Source of the DNA: CAYJQO01 sp964372445
GTDB lineage: Bacteria; Patescibacteriota; Minisyncoccia; UBA6257; GWB1-50-10
Assembly (NCBI GenBank): GCA_964372445.1
Contig: CAYJQO010000008.1
Coordinates: 1-23,186 of the forward strand
Direction: 5' to 3'
Length of the DNA: 23,186 nt
Part shown: in pieces, positions 1 through 5,588 of the stretch
Layout: the number at the start of each line of letters is the position of its first letter
Position numbering within the stretch: the first letter of the stretch is position 1
The notes under the pieces: generated by a model
What the model was told of the DNA's origin: nothing
Seen by the model: only the letters and a program-made list of their open reading frames with translations
Database searches by the model: none
Program-made: the position numbers and the translations under genes

Positions 1-70
1 TCGGAATTTGATGTACTAGCTTATGTGGTTTCAGATTAAATCCGTGTGGGATGAGGAATAAGCAACAAAA

Positions 71-817
71 GTGTCATGGGTTATGAGAAGTAATAGAGGC
101 ATAAAATTGAATTTCAGGATAGATGACGATTACCTGATAGTACATACGTTATCCAGTATGGGGAAGGATAGATTTTCTTCCACGAAGCATCAGAAAGATA
201 TTGTGGCATTTCAGAATTATGCATGGAGAAAATGTAAACCGTGCTATAACTTGCTGGTTGGTCGATTATTTGCAAAAGAAGTTGTAGATGGTGAATTGCA
301 CAAAATCACAAAGCATTTGCCAAACTGGTTGAATGACTTAAAGGAAAGAAAATCCTATCAGAAAATCCGATTACAAACGGAAAAATATCTGAATTCTGTA
401 AAACATCAGTGGGAGAAGAATTATCCTACAGCGAGCAAGGTAGTTATGGAATTGACTGGGCTGAATTTGGATAGGAAGCTAGATGTGTATATTACCCACC
501 CGAGCTTAAAGAACGGAAGTTATAAAGGAGGCAACGTAATCGAATGGGGGCATCATGAGGATTGGCTGAATTACGCGACGGTATATCTTTGGCATGAAAT
601 ATTGCATTCTTACGTCGGTCGGTCCGATAAAGAGCATGCAGTCATTGAATTAGTGACCGACGAGGAATTAAGAGTTCGATTAAATGGCGGCAAATATCCT
701 CCGTTTGTGGGACATAAGTATTCAGAAAGGATTAAAGAGAGAATATTGCCCCGGTGGAGAAAATACCTGAGATTGAAGAAGTGCAATATCCGAGAATTTA
801 TAAGAAAATCCGCATGA
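71..817 (+). CDS. putative HExxH zinc metalloprotease-like protein
   Basis: I do not recognise the family with certainty. Near residue 175 the protein has a WHEILH segment, which is an HExxH zinc-protease signature. Downstream glutamates in an EHAVIELVTDEE stretch (about residues 188-199) could supply a third metal ligand, as in gluzincins. There is no signal peptide or membrane segment, so a cytoplasmic location is inferred. The protein is rich in Lys, Asn and Ile, and the gene is clearly more AT-rich than everything from about 0.84 kb onward, which suggests a different origin. The frame is closed by a TAA at 59-61. The first start is GTG at 71; ATG at 83 is an alternative. A GAGG at 53-56 lies rather far upstream of either, so the start is uncertain. 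Activity is inferred only from the motif. Confidence 0.6.
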   Translation: MSWVMRSNRGIKLNFRIDDDYLIVHTLSSMGKDRFSSTKHQKDIVAFQNYAWRKCKPCYNLLVGRLFAKEVVDGELHKITKHLPNWLNDLKERKSYQKIRLQTEKYLNSVKHQWEKNYPTASKVVMELTGLNLDRKLDVYITHPSLKNGSYKGGNVIEWGHHEDWLNYATVYLWHEILHSYVGRSDKEHAVIELVTDEELRVRLNGGKYPPFVGHKYSERIKERILPRWRKYLRLKKCNIREFIRKSA

Positions 818-846
818 CCCCATGACAAGAACAACTAAAAGGTGCC

Positions 847-1203
847 ATGGGCGCTAGGCACCTCTTGCGTTTCAGAGCGGTCAATCGAGATACCTTCGAG
901 GCGATCCGAAGGGGCAGGAAAACAATCGAAACGCGCGCCGCAACGCCAAGGTACCGAAGGATCGAGAGCGGGGATACTCTCAAACTCGTGTGCGGTAGAA
1001 GCGTGTGCTGGAAGCGAGTGGAGCGCATCCGCCGTTTCCGGAGCATCTCTGCGATACTCCGCACCTACCACAGGAACAAGATTATGCCTGGCGTGACCTC
1101 CCGCAAGGAGTTTCGCGAATCGTACTACCGGTACCCCGGATACCGAGAAAAGCTCAAACGGCATGGCCTCATCGCGATGGAACTTGCTAAAAATGGAAGA
1201 TAG
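847..1203 (+). CDS. ASCH-domain (PUA-like) protein
   Basis: A 118-aa basic protein. Residues 5-50 follow the ASCH/PUA-like pattern: a hydrophobic strand, then F-x-A-I-x-x-G-x-K-T-I-E-x-R (about 17-30), then an I-x-x-G-D-x-L-x-L strand (39-47). ASCH domains are small RNA- or nucleotide-binding beta-barrels. The specific ligand here is unknown. The ATG at 847 is preceded by AAAGG at 838-842. The stop codon overlaps the start of the following uracil-DNA-glycosylase-like gene by 11 nt, so the two are probably co-transcribed and translationally coupled. That pairing hints at a role in nucleic-acid or modified-nucleotide handling, but this is an inference from context. Composition is GC-rich, in sharp contrast to the gene on its left. 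Confidence 0.65.
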   Translation: MGARHLLRFRAVNRDTFEAIRRGRKTIETRAATPRYRRIESGDTLKLVCGRSVCWKRVERIRRFRSISAILRTYHRNKIMPGVTSRKEFRESYYRYPGYREKLKRHGLIAMELAKNGR

Positions 1204-1840
1204 GCGGCTCCGGGCACTCTACCAACAAGTCGATCGGTGCCGGTTCTGCCGGACGCTGAGGAACCCACTCCGGCACGTGCACGGCGCTGGCTCTCACCGG
1301 CCCCGAATCATGCTCATTCTCGTGAACCCCACCTATCGCAACCTAAGTTCAGCACCGTCGTACCGCGGGCCTCGATTCCCCTTCATCGGCGTACGGCAGT
1401 TCTGGCGGGTGCTCGGCACGGCAGGACTGATCAGCCGCCGAGTTGCCAAGGCGCTGCCGGTGCGAAGGGAGTGGACTCGAGCTGATACCACCAGGGTACA
1501 GCGCGAGCTTGTACGGAACCGCCTGTTCCTCACCAATATAGTGAAGTGCTGCTACGGACATAGCCACTACCCAACGCGAAAGGTGATCGAGGCACAGTGC
1601 CGCATGCTCGCCAAAGAAATTGAGATCGTACAGCCAAAATGCATCGTTGCCTTTGGAACCTTGGTATTCAAGATGCTGACCGGGAAAACCATCGTACTGA
1701 AAAATGCCTTATCCCAACGCCACCGGTACGTGGTGATCATCACAAACCTTCGGATCCCCGTAATCCCGTGCTACTTTCCAATCGGGCGCGGCAACCCCAA
1801 GAAGGCTATCGCTGGTTTGCGAAGGCTCTTGAAAAAATAG
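1193..1840 (+). CDS. uracil-DNA glycosylase-like protein (family 4/5-like, diverged)
   Basis: A 215-aa protein with the UDG-superfamily layout. It has an N-terminal CxxC (C16, C19), a hydrophobic strand leading to VNPTYRN (44-50, the position of the GExPG water-activating loop), LTNIVKC (113-119) and a later Cys at 136. A QPKCIVAFG strand follows at 147-155, then the C-terminal PCYFPIGRGNP (192-202), where the family usually has HPS. The four Cys match the spacing of the 4Fe-4S ligands of family-4 UDGs. Both catalytic loops are diverged, so substrate and activity are uncertain; it may excise another lesion or be inactive. ATG 1193 is chosen because it gives an 11-nt overlap with the ASCH gene. 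ATG 1163 in the same frame would need a 41-nt overlap. Confidence 0.72.
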   Translation: MEDRRLRALYQQVDRCRFCRTLRNPLRHVHGAGSHRPRIMLILVNPTYRNLSSAPSYRGPRFPFIGVRQFWRVLGTAGLISRRVAKALPVRREWTRADTTRVQRELVRNRLFLTNIVKCCYGHSHYPTRKVIEAQCRMLAKEIEIVQPKCIVAFGTLVFKMLTGKTIVLKNALSQRHRYVVIITNLRIPVIPCYFPIGRGNPKKAIAGLRRLLKK

Positions 1841-1856
1841 GGCGTAGGAGTATACT
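1829..1856 (+). promoter_or_regulatory. sigma70-type promoter
   Basis: TTGAAA at 1829-1834, a 16-nt spacer, then TATACT at 1851-1856. It overlaps the end of the glycosylase-like gene and lies 41 nt before the small membrane-protein ATG at 1898. It would let that gene be transcribed separately. Confidence 0.6.
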
Positions 1857-1897
1857 ACCGCCAGCAATTTTGAACGAACATTTTGGAGGATATTCAC

Positions 1898-2068
1898 ATG
1901 GTACTCCCCGCCGTGCTTGCCCTTGTGGCTGCCGTCGTCTCCATTTTCATCGGTAGCGCACGTAAGCGGTTTTGGCTGATCGTGCTAGGGGCGTTCCTCA
2001 TGATCGCTTCGGTGCTCCTGCAAGTGGCGATCGAGGGCCCGCACATGCCACCTGACTGGGCACGTTAA
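1898..2068 (+). CDS. small two-helix membrane protein
   Basis: A 56-aa protein dominated by two predicted membrane helices (about residues 2-19 and 26-46). They are separated by a short basic turn (SARKRF), so that turn should face the cytoplasm. The C-terminus is short and proline-rich. I do not recognise a family. The start at ATG 1898 is set by a strong GGAGG at 1885-1889 with an 8-nt spacer; a TTG at 1883 in the same frame would place the ribosome site inside the gene. It has its own promoter at 1829-1856 and a long hairpin 7 nt after its stop, so it is an independent unit. No function can be assigned. Confidence 0.6.
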   Translation: MVLPAVLALVAAVVSIFIGSARKRFWLIVLGAFLMIASVLLQVAIEGPHMPPDWAR

Positions 2069-2074
2069 AACAGC

Positions 2075-2105
2075 AATGAGCCCGATCAAACTGATCGGGC
2101 TCATT
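2075..2105. terminator. 14-bp perfect hairpin between convergent genes
   Basis: Arms 2075-2088 and 2092-2105 are perfectly complementary (14 bp) around a 3-nt AAC loop. On the minus strand the stem is followed by GCTGTTTT, which gives a short U tract. On the plus strand the following bases are only moderately T-rich. It probably ends transcription from both the small membrane gene (plus) and the 170-aa gene (minus). Confidence 0.75.
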
Positions 2106-2109
2106 CAAT

Positions 2110-2622
2110 TTACTTCGTCGGAGCATCTACCGGTGCTCCATGCATGAGATGGTGCAGTGCCACCTCGTGCCAATCCTGGGGAAGGGGATTGGCATCCTCG
2201 GTGCCGTTCTGTATGTAGCGTGCATTCAACCTGCCGCTGTGATTGCTGCCACTGCCCGCGCTAGCCGCTTCCACCCCATCCACCGGGAGCGCCCGCGGGT
2301 GTGTCTTCAAAACCTTCAAGCCGCCGACGATCTCCACACCCTCCTGGCGCATGAGTTCGATGAACTCAACGCTTTTCTCCATGCTGATGCCTTTCCCTTG
2401 TAGCCACCAACCTCGGTCTATCCCGAAAGCGATAACCAGAGCGGCCACGGACATCACGCCTTGCCAGTGCACGTCGGAGGAGGCGAGGAGGTAGGTTTCG
2501 CCATCACGGCTAATCAGCACCGCCTTGTAGAGGTTCCGGGTGTGGACCCCCGGGTCATACGGCACCACGTGGAGACCGTTCACATCCCATATGAGAAAGA
2601 CCGCTTCTATTCTCGTTTCCAT
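2110..2622 (-). CDS. hypothetical protein, paralogue of the 3331-3759 product
   Basis: A 170-aa protein with no family I recognise. Its middle (about residues 30-105) aligns by eye with the product of 3331-3759. Shared features in order are VL...G-x-TYL, a hydrophobic helix, a WW pair, a helix ending F-x-x-(x)...GV, a GG turn with a following Val, and a C-terminal P-x-(D/E)-W...V...L-x-G. This suggests a small alpha/beta fold. Residues 110-140 look like a low-complexity linker rich in Ala, Ser, Gly and Asn. There is no signal peptide or membrane helix. The start is supported by GGAGT (2629-2633) 6 nt upstream of the ATG. It has its own promoter (2673-2701) and the shared terminator hairpin at 2075-2105. 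Confidence 0.6.
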   Translation of the reverse strand: METRIEAVFLIWDVNGLHVVPYDPGVHTRNLYKAVLISRDGETYLLASSDVHWQGVMSVAALVIAFGIDRGWWLQGKGISMEKSVEFIELMRQEGVEIVGGLKVLKTHPRALPVDGVEAASAGSGSNHSGRLNARYIQNGTEDANPLPQDWHEVALHHLMHGAPVDAPTK

Positions 2623-2672
2623 CGGTTCACTCCAATTTCAAAATTTTAAAATGTCGAATCCGCGCTGAAACG

Positions 2673-2701
2673 ATCCTACGATACCTCGCCATGAACGTCA
2701 A
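2673..2701 (-). promoter_or_regulatory. sigma70-type promoter for the 170-aa gene
   Basis: On the minus strand TTGACG (2701-2696) is followed by a 17-nt spacer and TAGGAT (2678-2673). The expected start site leaves an AT-rich leader of about 40 nt with a clear GGAGT ribosome site. It is back to back with the candidate plus-strand promoter at 2707-2736. Confidence 0.6.
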
Positions 2702-2706
2702 TGATC

Positions 2707-2736
2707 TTGACGCGACTGCGGGCGGGCGCTTGAATT
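2707..2736 (+). promoter_or_regulatory. weak candidate promoter for the Nudix gene
   Basis: TTGACG at 2707-2712, an 18-nt GC-rich spacer, and a poor -10 (TGAATT, 2731-2736). The -35 is good but the -10 is weak, so this is tentative. It begins 5 nt from the -35 of the divergent promoter at 2673-2701. Confidence 0.3.
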
Positions 2737-2754
2737 ACCTAGGATGGTAACATC

Positions 2755-3228
2755 ATGAGGAAACAATTCACGATCTGCTTTATCCGGAATGCTTCTCGCG
2801 TGCTCCTCGCCATGAAGAAACGAGGCTTCGGCGCCGGACGGTGGAATGGGTACGGTGGCAAGGTCCACGACGGTGAGGACATCAAAACCGCTGCCCGGCG
2901 TGAACTCCAAGAGGAAGCGGGCCTCACGGCACAAAACTTGGAACCGGTGGGCATCCTGGAATTCCGCTTCAAGAGCGAACCTAAGGAGATCCTCGAGGCA
3001 CACATTTTCAACGTGGGCTCCTTTGAAGGCGAGCCACACGAAACCGAAGAGATGAAGCCGCGATGGTTCACGGTGGAGAACATTCCGTACGAGCAAATGT
3101 GGAGCGCCGACCGCCACTGGCTACCGCTCCTCCTCGACGGCAGGAAATTCCGTGGCCGGTTCTTCTACCTCGATGAAGCATCTGATGTGATCATCGAGAA
3201 GCATCTTGAGGTGATCGAGACGCTGTAG
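2755..3228 (+). CDS. Nudix hydrolase, MTH1/NUDT1-like (oxidised purine dNTP diphosphatase)
   Basis: A 157-aa protein of usual single-domain length. The Nudix box is complete at residues 35-57 (G-x5-E-x7-REL-x-EE-x-GL), giving the Mg2+-binding glutamates E53 and E54. The stretch before it (VLLAMKKRGFGAGRWNGYGG, 16-35) closely matches the signature of eukaryotic MTH1, including the Asn and Gly of the purine pocket. The aromatic W-F-T...W-S-A-D-x-H-W-L-P-L-L-L region near 100-122 also matches that family. The expected role is hydrolysis of 8-oxo-dGTP or 2-oxo-dATP to the monophosphate, cleaning the nucleotide pool. An AGGA at 2741-2744 precedes ATG 2755. It ends at a strong terminator and stands alone, near other nucleic-acid maintenance genes. 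Confidence 0.85.
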   Translation: MRKQFTICFIRNASRVLLAMKKRGFGAGRWNGYGGKVHDGEDIKTAARRELQEEAGLTAQNLEPVGILEFRFKSEPKEILEAHIFNVGSFEGEPHETEEMKPRWFTVENIPYEQMWSADRHWLPLLLDGRKFRGRFFYLDEASDVIIEKHLEVIETL

Positions 3229-3288
3229 GTTGCCATGAACGTTTTTGCCATCGGCGTCGGAACAACGGGCCGGTTCTAGCGAACAGGC

Positions 3289-3316
3289 AAAAGGCGAGCA
3301 TGCGCTCGCCTTTTTG
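3289..3316. terminator. bidirectional intrinsic terminator
   Basis: GGCGAGC (3293-3299) pairs with GCTCGCC (3304-3310) across a 4-nt loop. It is flanked by AAAA on the left and TTTTT on the right, so both strands read as GC stem plus U tract. It lies between the convergent Nudix gene and the 142-aa gene and should serve both. Confidence 0.88.
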
Positions 3317-3330
3317 TTTGTATCCCTGGA

Positions 3331-3759
3331 TTAGCCCCAGAGCACCCGTTGCACTACGAGCCACCACTCAGGGGACATTGGCCCCAACGCGTCACTCCGG
3401 TTGGCTTTGGTACCCCATGGCTCGACCCTGAAACCGCCGAGGGTGGTAACCCCATGCGCTGAGATGAAATCGTACGCCCCCTGCTGATCCTCGGAGTACC
3501 GCACCGGGAGGCCCACCATTTCGTCTTCGGGCCACCATTGCTTCACGGCGCCGAGCTTGCCCAGGATGGCCATGTGGGAAAGCAGGCTACCCGTTGTGGG
3601 CGCCACCGCGAGGTACGTTTTCCCGCTATGCTGGCAGAGCACACCTCGGTCGAGCGAGGCGCCGTCCGCCTTTTCATACGGCCTCGCTTCGCGGGAGGTC
3701 AGGAAAACGATCTCATCGATACTGCTAGGTTCAACTACTGCTGTATCTGTATCTGACAT
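3331..3759 (-). CDS. hypothetical protein, paralogue of the 2110-2622 product
   Basis: A 142-aa cytoplasmic protein of unknown function. From about residue 37 to the C-terminus it resembles the 170-aa protein encoded at 2110-2622: RGVLxxxxGKTYL, a hydrophobic helix, QWW, a YDF helix, GVTTLGGFRV, and a final P-E-W...V...L-W-G. The low-complexity linker of its relative is missing, and the N-terminal 35 residues are different and acidic. The two genes flank the Nudix gene on the opposite strand. Upstream is a good promoter (3802-3830). Ribosome binding may use AGGAG, read on the minus strand at 3766-3770 just before the ATG. Its 3' end is at the bidirectional terminator. Confidence 0.6.
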   Translation of the reverse strand: MSDTDTAVVEPSSIDEIVFLTSREARPYEKADGASLDRGVLCQHSGKTYLAVAPTTGSLLSHMAILGKLGAVKQWWPEDEMVGLPVRYSEDQQGAYDFISAHGVTTLGGFRVEPWGTKANRSDALGPMSPEWWLVVQRVLWG

Positions 3760-3801
3760 CTTATGCTCCTCGTGAAAATTGCTACCGTTGGAACTGTAAC
3801 C

Positions 3802-3830
3802 TTTCTAGTATGAATATTGAAACTTGTCAA
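3802..3830 (-). promoter_or_regulatory. sigma70-type promoter for the 142-aa gene
   Basis: A perfect TTGACA -35 (minus strand, 3830-3825), a 17-nt AT-rich spacer and TAGAAA (3807-3802) as the -10. It is correctly oriented about 40 nt upstream of the ATG at 3759. Confidence 0.6.
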
Positions 3831-3847
3831 GTCTTGTCTGAAAATTG

Positions 3848-3947
3848 AAGAGCCCCGAAATCGGGGGCTCGCTAATGAAGCTAGAATGCTAGAGGTTGCT
3901 CGGCCACCGTAAAATCGGCTAGCCCATCTAGCCGGCTCTTTTTGTTT
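3848..3947 (+). ncRNA. candidate structured RNA or attenuator-like element
   Basis: This occupies most of the 317-bp gap between divergent genes (3760-4076), where I see no credible coding frame. A 7-bp hairpin (3850-3856 with 3864-3870) is followed by a CTAG-AATG-CTAG repeat near 3880-3891. A second hairpin (3916-3922 with 3928-3934) then precedes a T-rich tract (3939-3948). AAGAGCC (3848-3854) can also pair with GGCTCTT (3934-3940). That closes the whole element and competes with the first hairpin. It does not fold as a tRNA: there is no T-loop consensus. Whether it is transcribed is unknown. The known promoter-like sites lie either on the other strand or downstream of it. Confidence 0.28.
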
Positions 3948-3948
3948 T
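3916..3948 (+). terminator. possible intrinsic terminator
   Basis: CGGCTAG (3916-3922) pairs with CTAGCCG (3928-3934) around CCCAT. Four bases later comes TTTTTGTTTT. The gap between stem and U tract weakens the call. No gene reads into it on the plus strand, so it would end a non-coding transcript. Confidence 0.45.
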
Positions 3949-4000
3949 CTCGGCCATTTCGATCCAGCCTTTCCTCTTTTTTTCCGAAGCAGCCTGTGGT

Positions 4001-4030
4001 TTGACAAAATAAGGTTGAATGTTCCATACT
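4001..4030 (+). promoter_or_regulatory. sigma70-type promoter for the zinc-ribbon gene
   Basis: Perfect TTGACA (4001-4006), 18-nt spacer, CATACT (4025-4030). The start site would be about 40 nt before ATG 4077. Confidence 0.6.
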
Positions 4031-4076
4031 CTGGGCAGCAACGAACAAAAAGAAAAACAACAGGAGAAGCATCGAA

Positions 4077-4316
4077 ATGAAGCAACTATCTCGCAAGACG
4101 CAGGGTGACTTCACGCTCAAAGGGTACAACGATCGTCCCAAGCCATGTCCGAGGAGGAGATGCCGGGGCAAGGTTGAACCAACCTGGAATGCGAACGTCG
4201 GCAGGTGCAACACCTGCGGTGAGCAATTTACCTGGAGTTTGTTTCTGGAGAAGGCGGAGAGTCGGAAGCTACTCGTCAAGCACGATCAGAAAGGCCCCCT
4301 CGCGGCAGCTGATTGA
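4077..4316 (+). CDS. small zinc-ribbon protein
   Basis: A 79-aa basic protein. Two cysteine pairs, C-P-R-R-R-C (about residues 24-29) and C-N-T-C (44-47), are separated by about 14 residues, the spacing of a zinc ribbon. The flanks are Lys/Arg-rich, so nucleic-acid binding is plausible, but no partner or target can be named. The start is firm: ATG 4077 has AGGAG at 4062-4066 and a promoter at 4001-4030. The gene ends 20 nt before an intrinsic terminator. It is a complete single-gene unit with no link to its neighbours beyond convergence with the nuclease gene. Confidence 0.62.
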   Translation: MKQLSRKTQGDFTLKGYNDRPKPCPRRRCRGKVEPTWNANVGRCNTCGEQFTWSLFLEKAESRKLLVKHDQKGPLAAAD

Positions 4317-4335
4317 ACGGGCATACCAACAACGT

Positions 4336-4369
4336 AAGGGCCTGCAGGCAACCCTGCTGGCTCTTTTCA
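4336..4369 (+). terminator. intrinsic terminator after the zinc-ribbon gene
   Basis: An imperfect stem with one T-T mismatch joins 4336-4348 to 4353-4365. It is followed by TTTCATTTT. It sits between the zinc-ribbon gene and the stop of the convergent nuclease gene at 4372. Confidence 0.65.
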
Positions 4370-4371
4370 TT

Positions 4372-5133
4372 TTACAAATACCCCACCTCCTTCAACCAAC
4401 GTTCCTGCTCCCACTCCCACAATTTTTTGGCGCCGAGGAAGGCCGCGTAGTCACCCTGCCAGTCGGGGAACTCTTTGAGCTCGATCCGTCCTTCCAGGGG
4501 ACCCCATTCATGGGTGCAAGCCTGCATGAACGGGTTACCCCACTGGGTCTTCACCTGCTCCTTACCGCCCTTCGAGCGAAGAATCGCCCCGCAGTGGGTG
4601 CACGTTCGGCTCTGGTCGATGCGGAGAATCCACCGAGTCTCGAGCCCCTTGAGCTGTTCCTTCATCGCCGCCATGTAGGCGGCGGTTTGCAAGTTGTAGT
4701 CGCGGTAGATTTCCTGCGAGGTTTTGAGGTCGAGAATGCCAAGCTTGCCGCCGATCATGGCAATCGCGTCAAGGGTCCCCGCGTAGCGCTCCTCGTAGTT
4801 CACCAGCCGCCGTTCCACGTACTCGGGATCCACGCGAATGTTATTGCTTAAAATGAACTCGCCGAACGCTTTGACCGAGGGCGCAATTGACGGAGGAACC
4901 TCCGGCTTCCCGCCGAGCAGGATCGCCTCGATCGTCTTATGGATGAGCGTCCCTTCGGTCGCCGATCGCTGCTTCACCCGTTCACCCTCGGCGAAGTTCT
5001 CCATTTTCGCGTAGAAACGGTAGAGGGCCGGTTTCGCTTTGATCTCGACAATTTTGGTGACGCGCGGGTACCAAAATCCGTCAATCTCATACCCGCAGAG
5101 CGATTTGAACTGCTCAAGGTTCCTGAAGTACAT
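4372..5133 (-). CDS. PD-(D/E)XK nuclease-superfamily protein (RecB/Cas4-like fold)
   Basis: A 253-aa protein with the ordered motifs of the phage and RecB-type PD-(D/E)XK family: G-T-L-I-H (61-65), G-T-L-D (119-122), I-L-D-L-K-T-S (133-139, catalytic D135 and K137) and L-Q-T-A-A-Y (148-153). It should bind divalent metal and cut DNA. After the core comes an insert carrying C178-x2-C181 and C206-x-H208. This could hold zinc or, less likely, an iron-sulfur cluster. No helicase domain is attached and no partner lies next to it. Transcription probably starts at the promoter at 5146-5174, only about 6 nt before ATG 5133. No ribosome site is visible, so the mRNA is predicted to be nearly leaderless. 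Substrate and biological role are unknown. Confidence 0.78.
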   Translation of the reverse strand: MYFRNLEQFKSLCGYEIDGFWYPRVTKIVEIKAKPALYRFYAKMENFAEGERVKQRSATEGTLIHKTIEAILLGGKPEVPPSIAPSVKAFGEFILSNNIRVDPEYVERRLVNYEERYAGTLDAIAMIGGKLGILDLKTSQEIYRDYNLQTAAYMAAMKEQLKGLETRWILRIDQSRTCTHCGAILRSKGGKEQVKTQWGNPFMQACTHEWGPLEGRIELKEFPDWQGDYAAFLGAKKLWEWEQERWLKEVGYL

Positions 5134-5145
5134 ACGGTAAAGAGG

Positions 5146-5174
5146 ATTCTACCAGAAGTTTGACGCTGGGACAA
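5146..5174 (-). promoter_or_regulatory. sigma70-type promoter, near-leaderless start for the nuclease gene
   Basis: On the minus strand TTGTCC (5174-5169), a 17-nt spacer and TAGAAT (5151-5146). Only 12 nt separate the -10 from ATG 5133. It overlaps the oppositely directed promoter at 5160-5189. Confidence 0.65.
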
Positions 5175-5189
5175 CGAACGTGGTAGGTT
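5160..5189 (+). promoter_or_regulatory. candidate promoter for the 98-aa gene
   Basis: TTGACG (5160-5165), 18-nt spacer, TAGGTT (5184-5189). It overlaps the minus-strand promoter of the nuclease gene, so the two may exclude each other. Confidence 0.45.
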
Positions 5190-5231
5190 GCTTGCAGTAG
5201 TTTCACTCGAACAGAGAAAAAAGGAGCGCCA

Positions 5232-5528
5232 ATGAAAGGACGTATCTATGAAATTGTCGGCATGATCCCGGGCGATGAGATTGTCGTGCGGTGCACCAAA
5301 ATGCAGTCCACGATGGAGGGAACCCTTGACCACTTCTCGTTTGACGTGTGGATGCAAGAGTTGAGTAAAAAGGTTGCGTACTTCGACATTTGCGCGCAGC
5401 CAATGGATGGATCGCGGTGGGCAGTCGTCGGCTTCTTCGTGCCAGAAACGATGGAGGAAGGAGAGCTCCTGGCTGACGTGAAGGAACGCTATGGAGTGGA
5501 GAGCTGTATTATGCCCCCGCGGCGGTAG
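5232..5528 (+). CDS. hypothetical 98-aa protein
   Basis: I do not recognise a family. The protein is acidic to neutral, has no membrane helix or signal peptide and no obvious catalytic motif. Its pattern of alternating hydrophobic strands (residues 4-22 and 62-70) with helices suggests a small soluble alpha/beta domain. The start is firm: ATG 5232 is preceded by AAGGAG at 5221-5226 with a 5-nt spacer. It has its own candidate promoter (5160-5189) and a terminator 23 nt after the stop, so it is a single-gene unit. It is divergent from the nuclease gene with only 98 nt between the two starts, so the pair could be co-regulated or mutually exclusive. Confidence 0.62.
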   Translation: MKGRIYEIVGMIPGDEIVVRCTKMQSTMEGTLDHFSFDVWMQELSKKVAYFDICAQPMDGSRWAVVGFFVPETMEEGELLADVKERYGVESCIMPPRR

Positions 5529-5551
5529 CATTGCCGAGGGGACGCCTTCTG

Positions 5552-5588
5552 GAGGCGGTTGGGATTCACCCACCCGCCTCTATTTTTT
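5552..5588 (+). terminator. intrinsic terminator after the 98-aa gene
   Basis: GAGGCGG (5552-5558) pairs with CCGCCTC (5574-5580). An internal GGG/CCC stem continues after a small mismatch. TATTTTTT follows. The T tract lies over the last codons of murC on the other strand. Confidence 0.78.

Noticed and set aside
3236..3280. A 14-codon frame after the Nudix gene
   Set aside because: Too short, no ribosome site, and it lies in the 3' region before the terminator.
3848..3950. Degenerate tRNA
   Set aside because: The hairpins do not make a cloverleaf and no TTCRANNC-type T-loop is present.
4105..4851. Plus-strand frame overlapping the zinc-ribbon and nuclease genes
   Set aside because: It crosses a terminator and reads antisense through the PD-(D/E)XK motifs.
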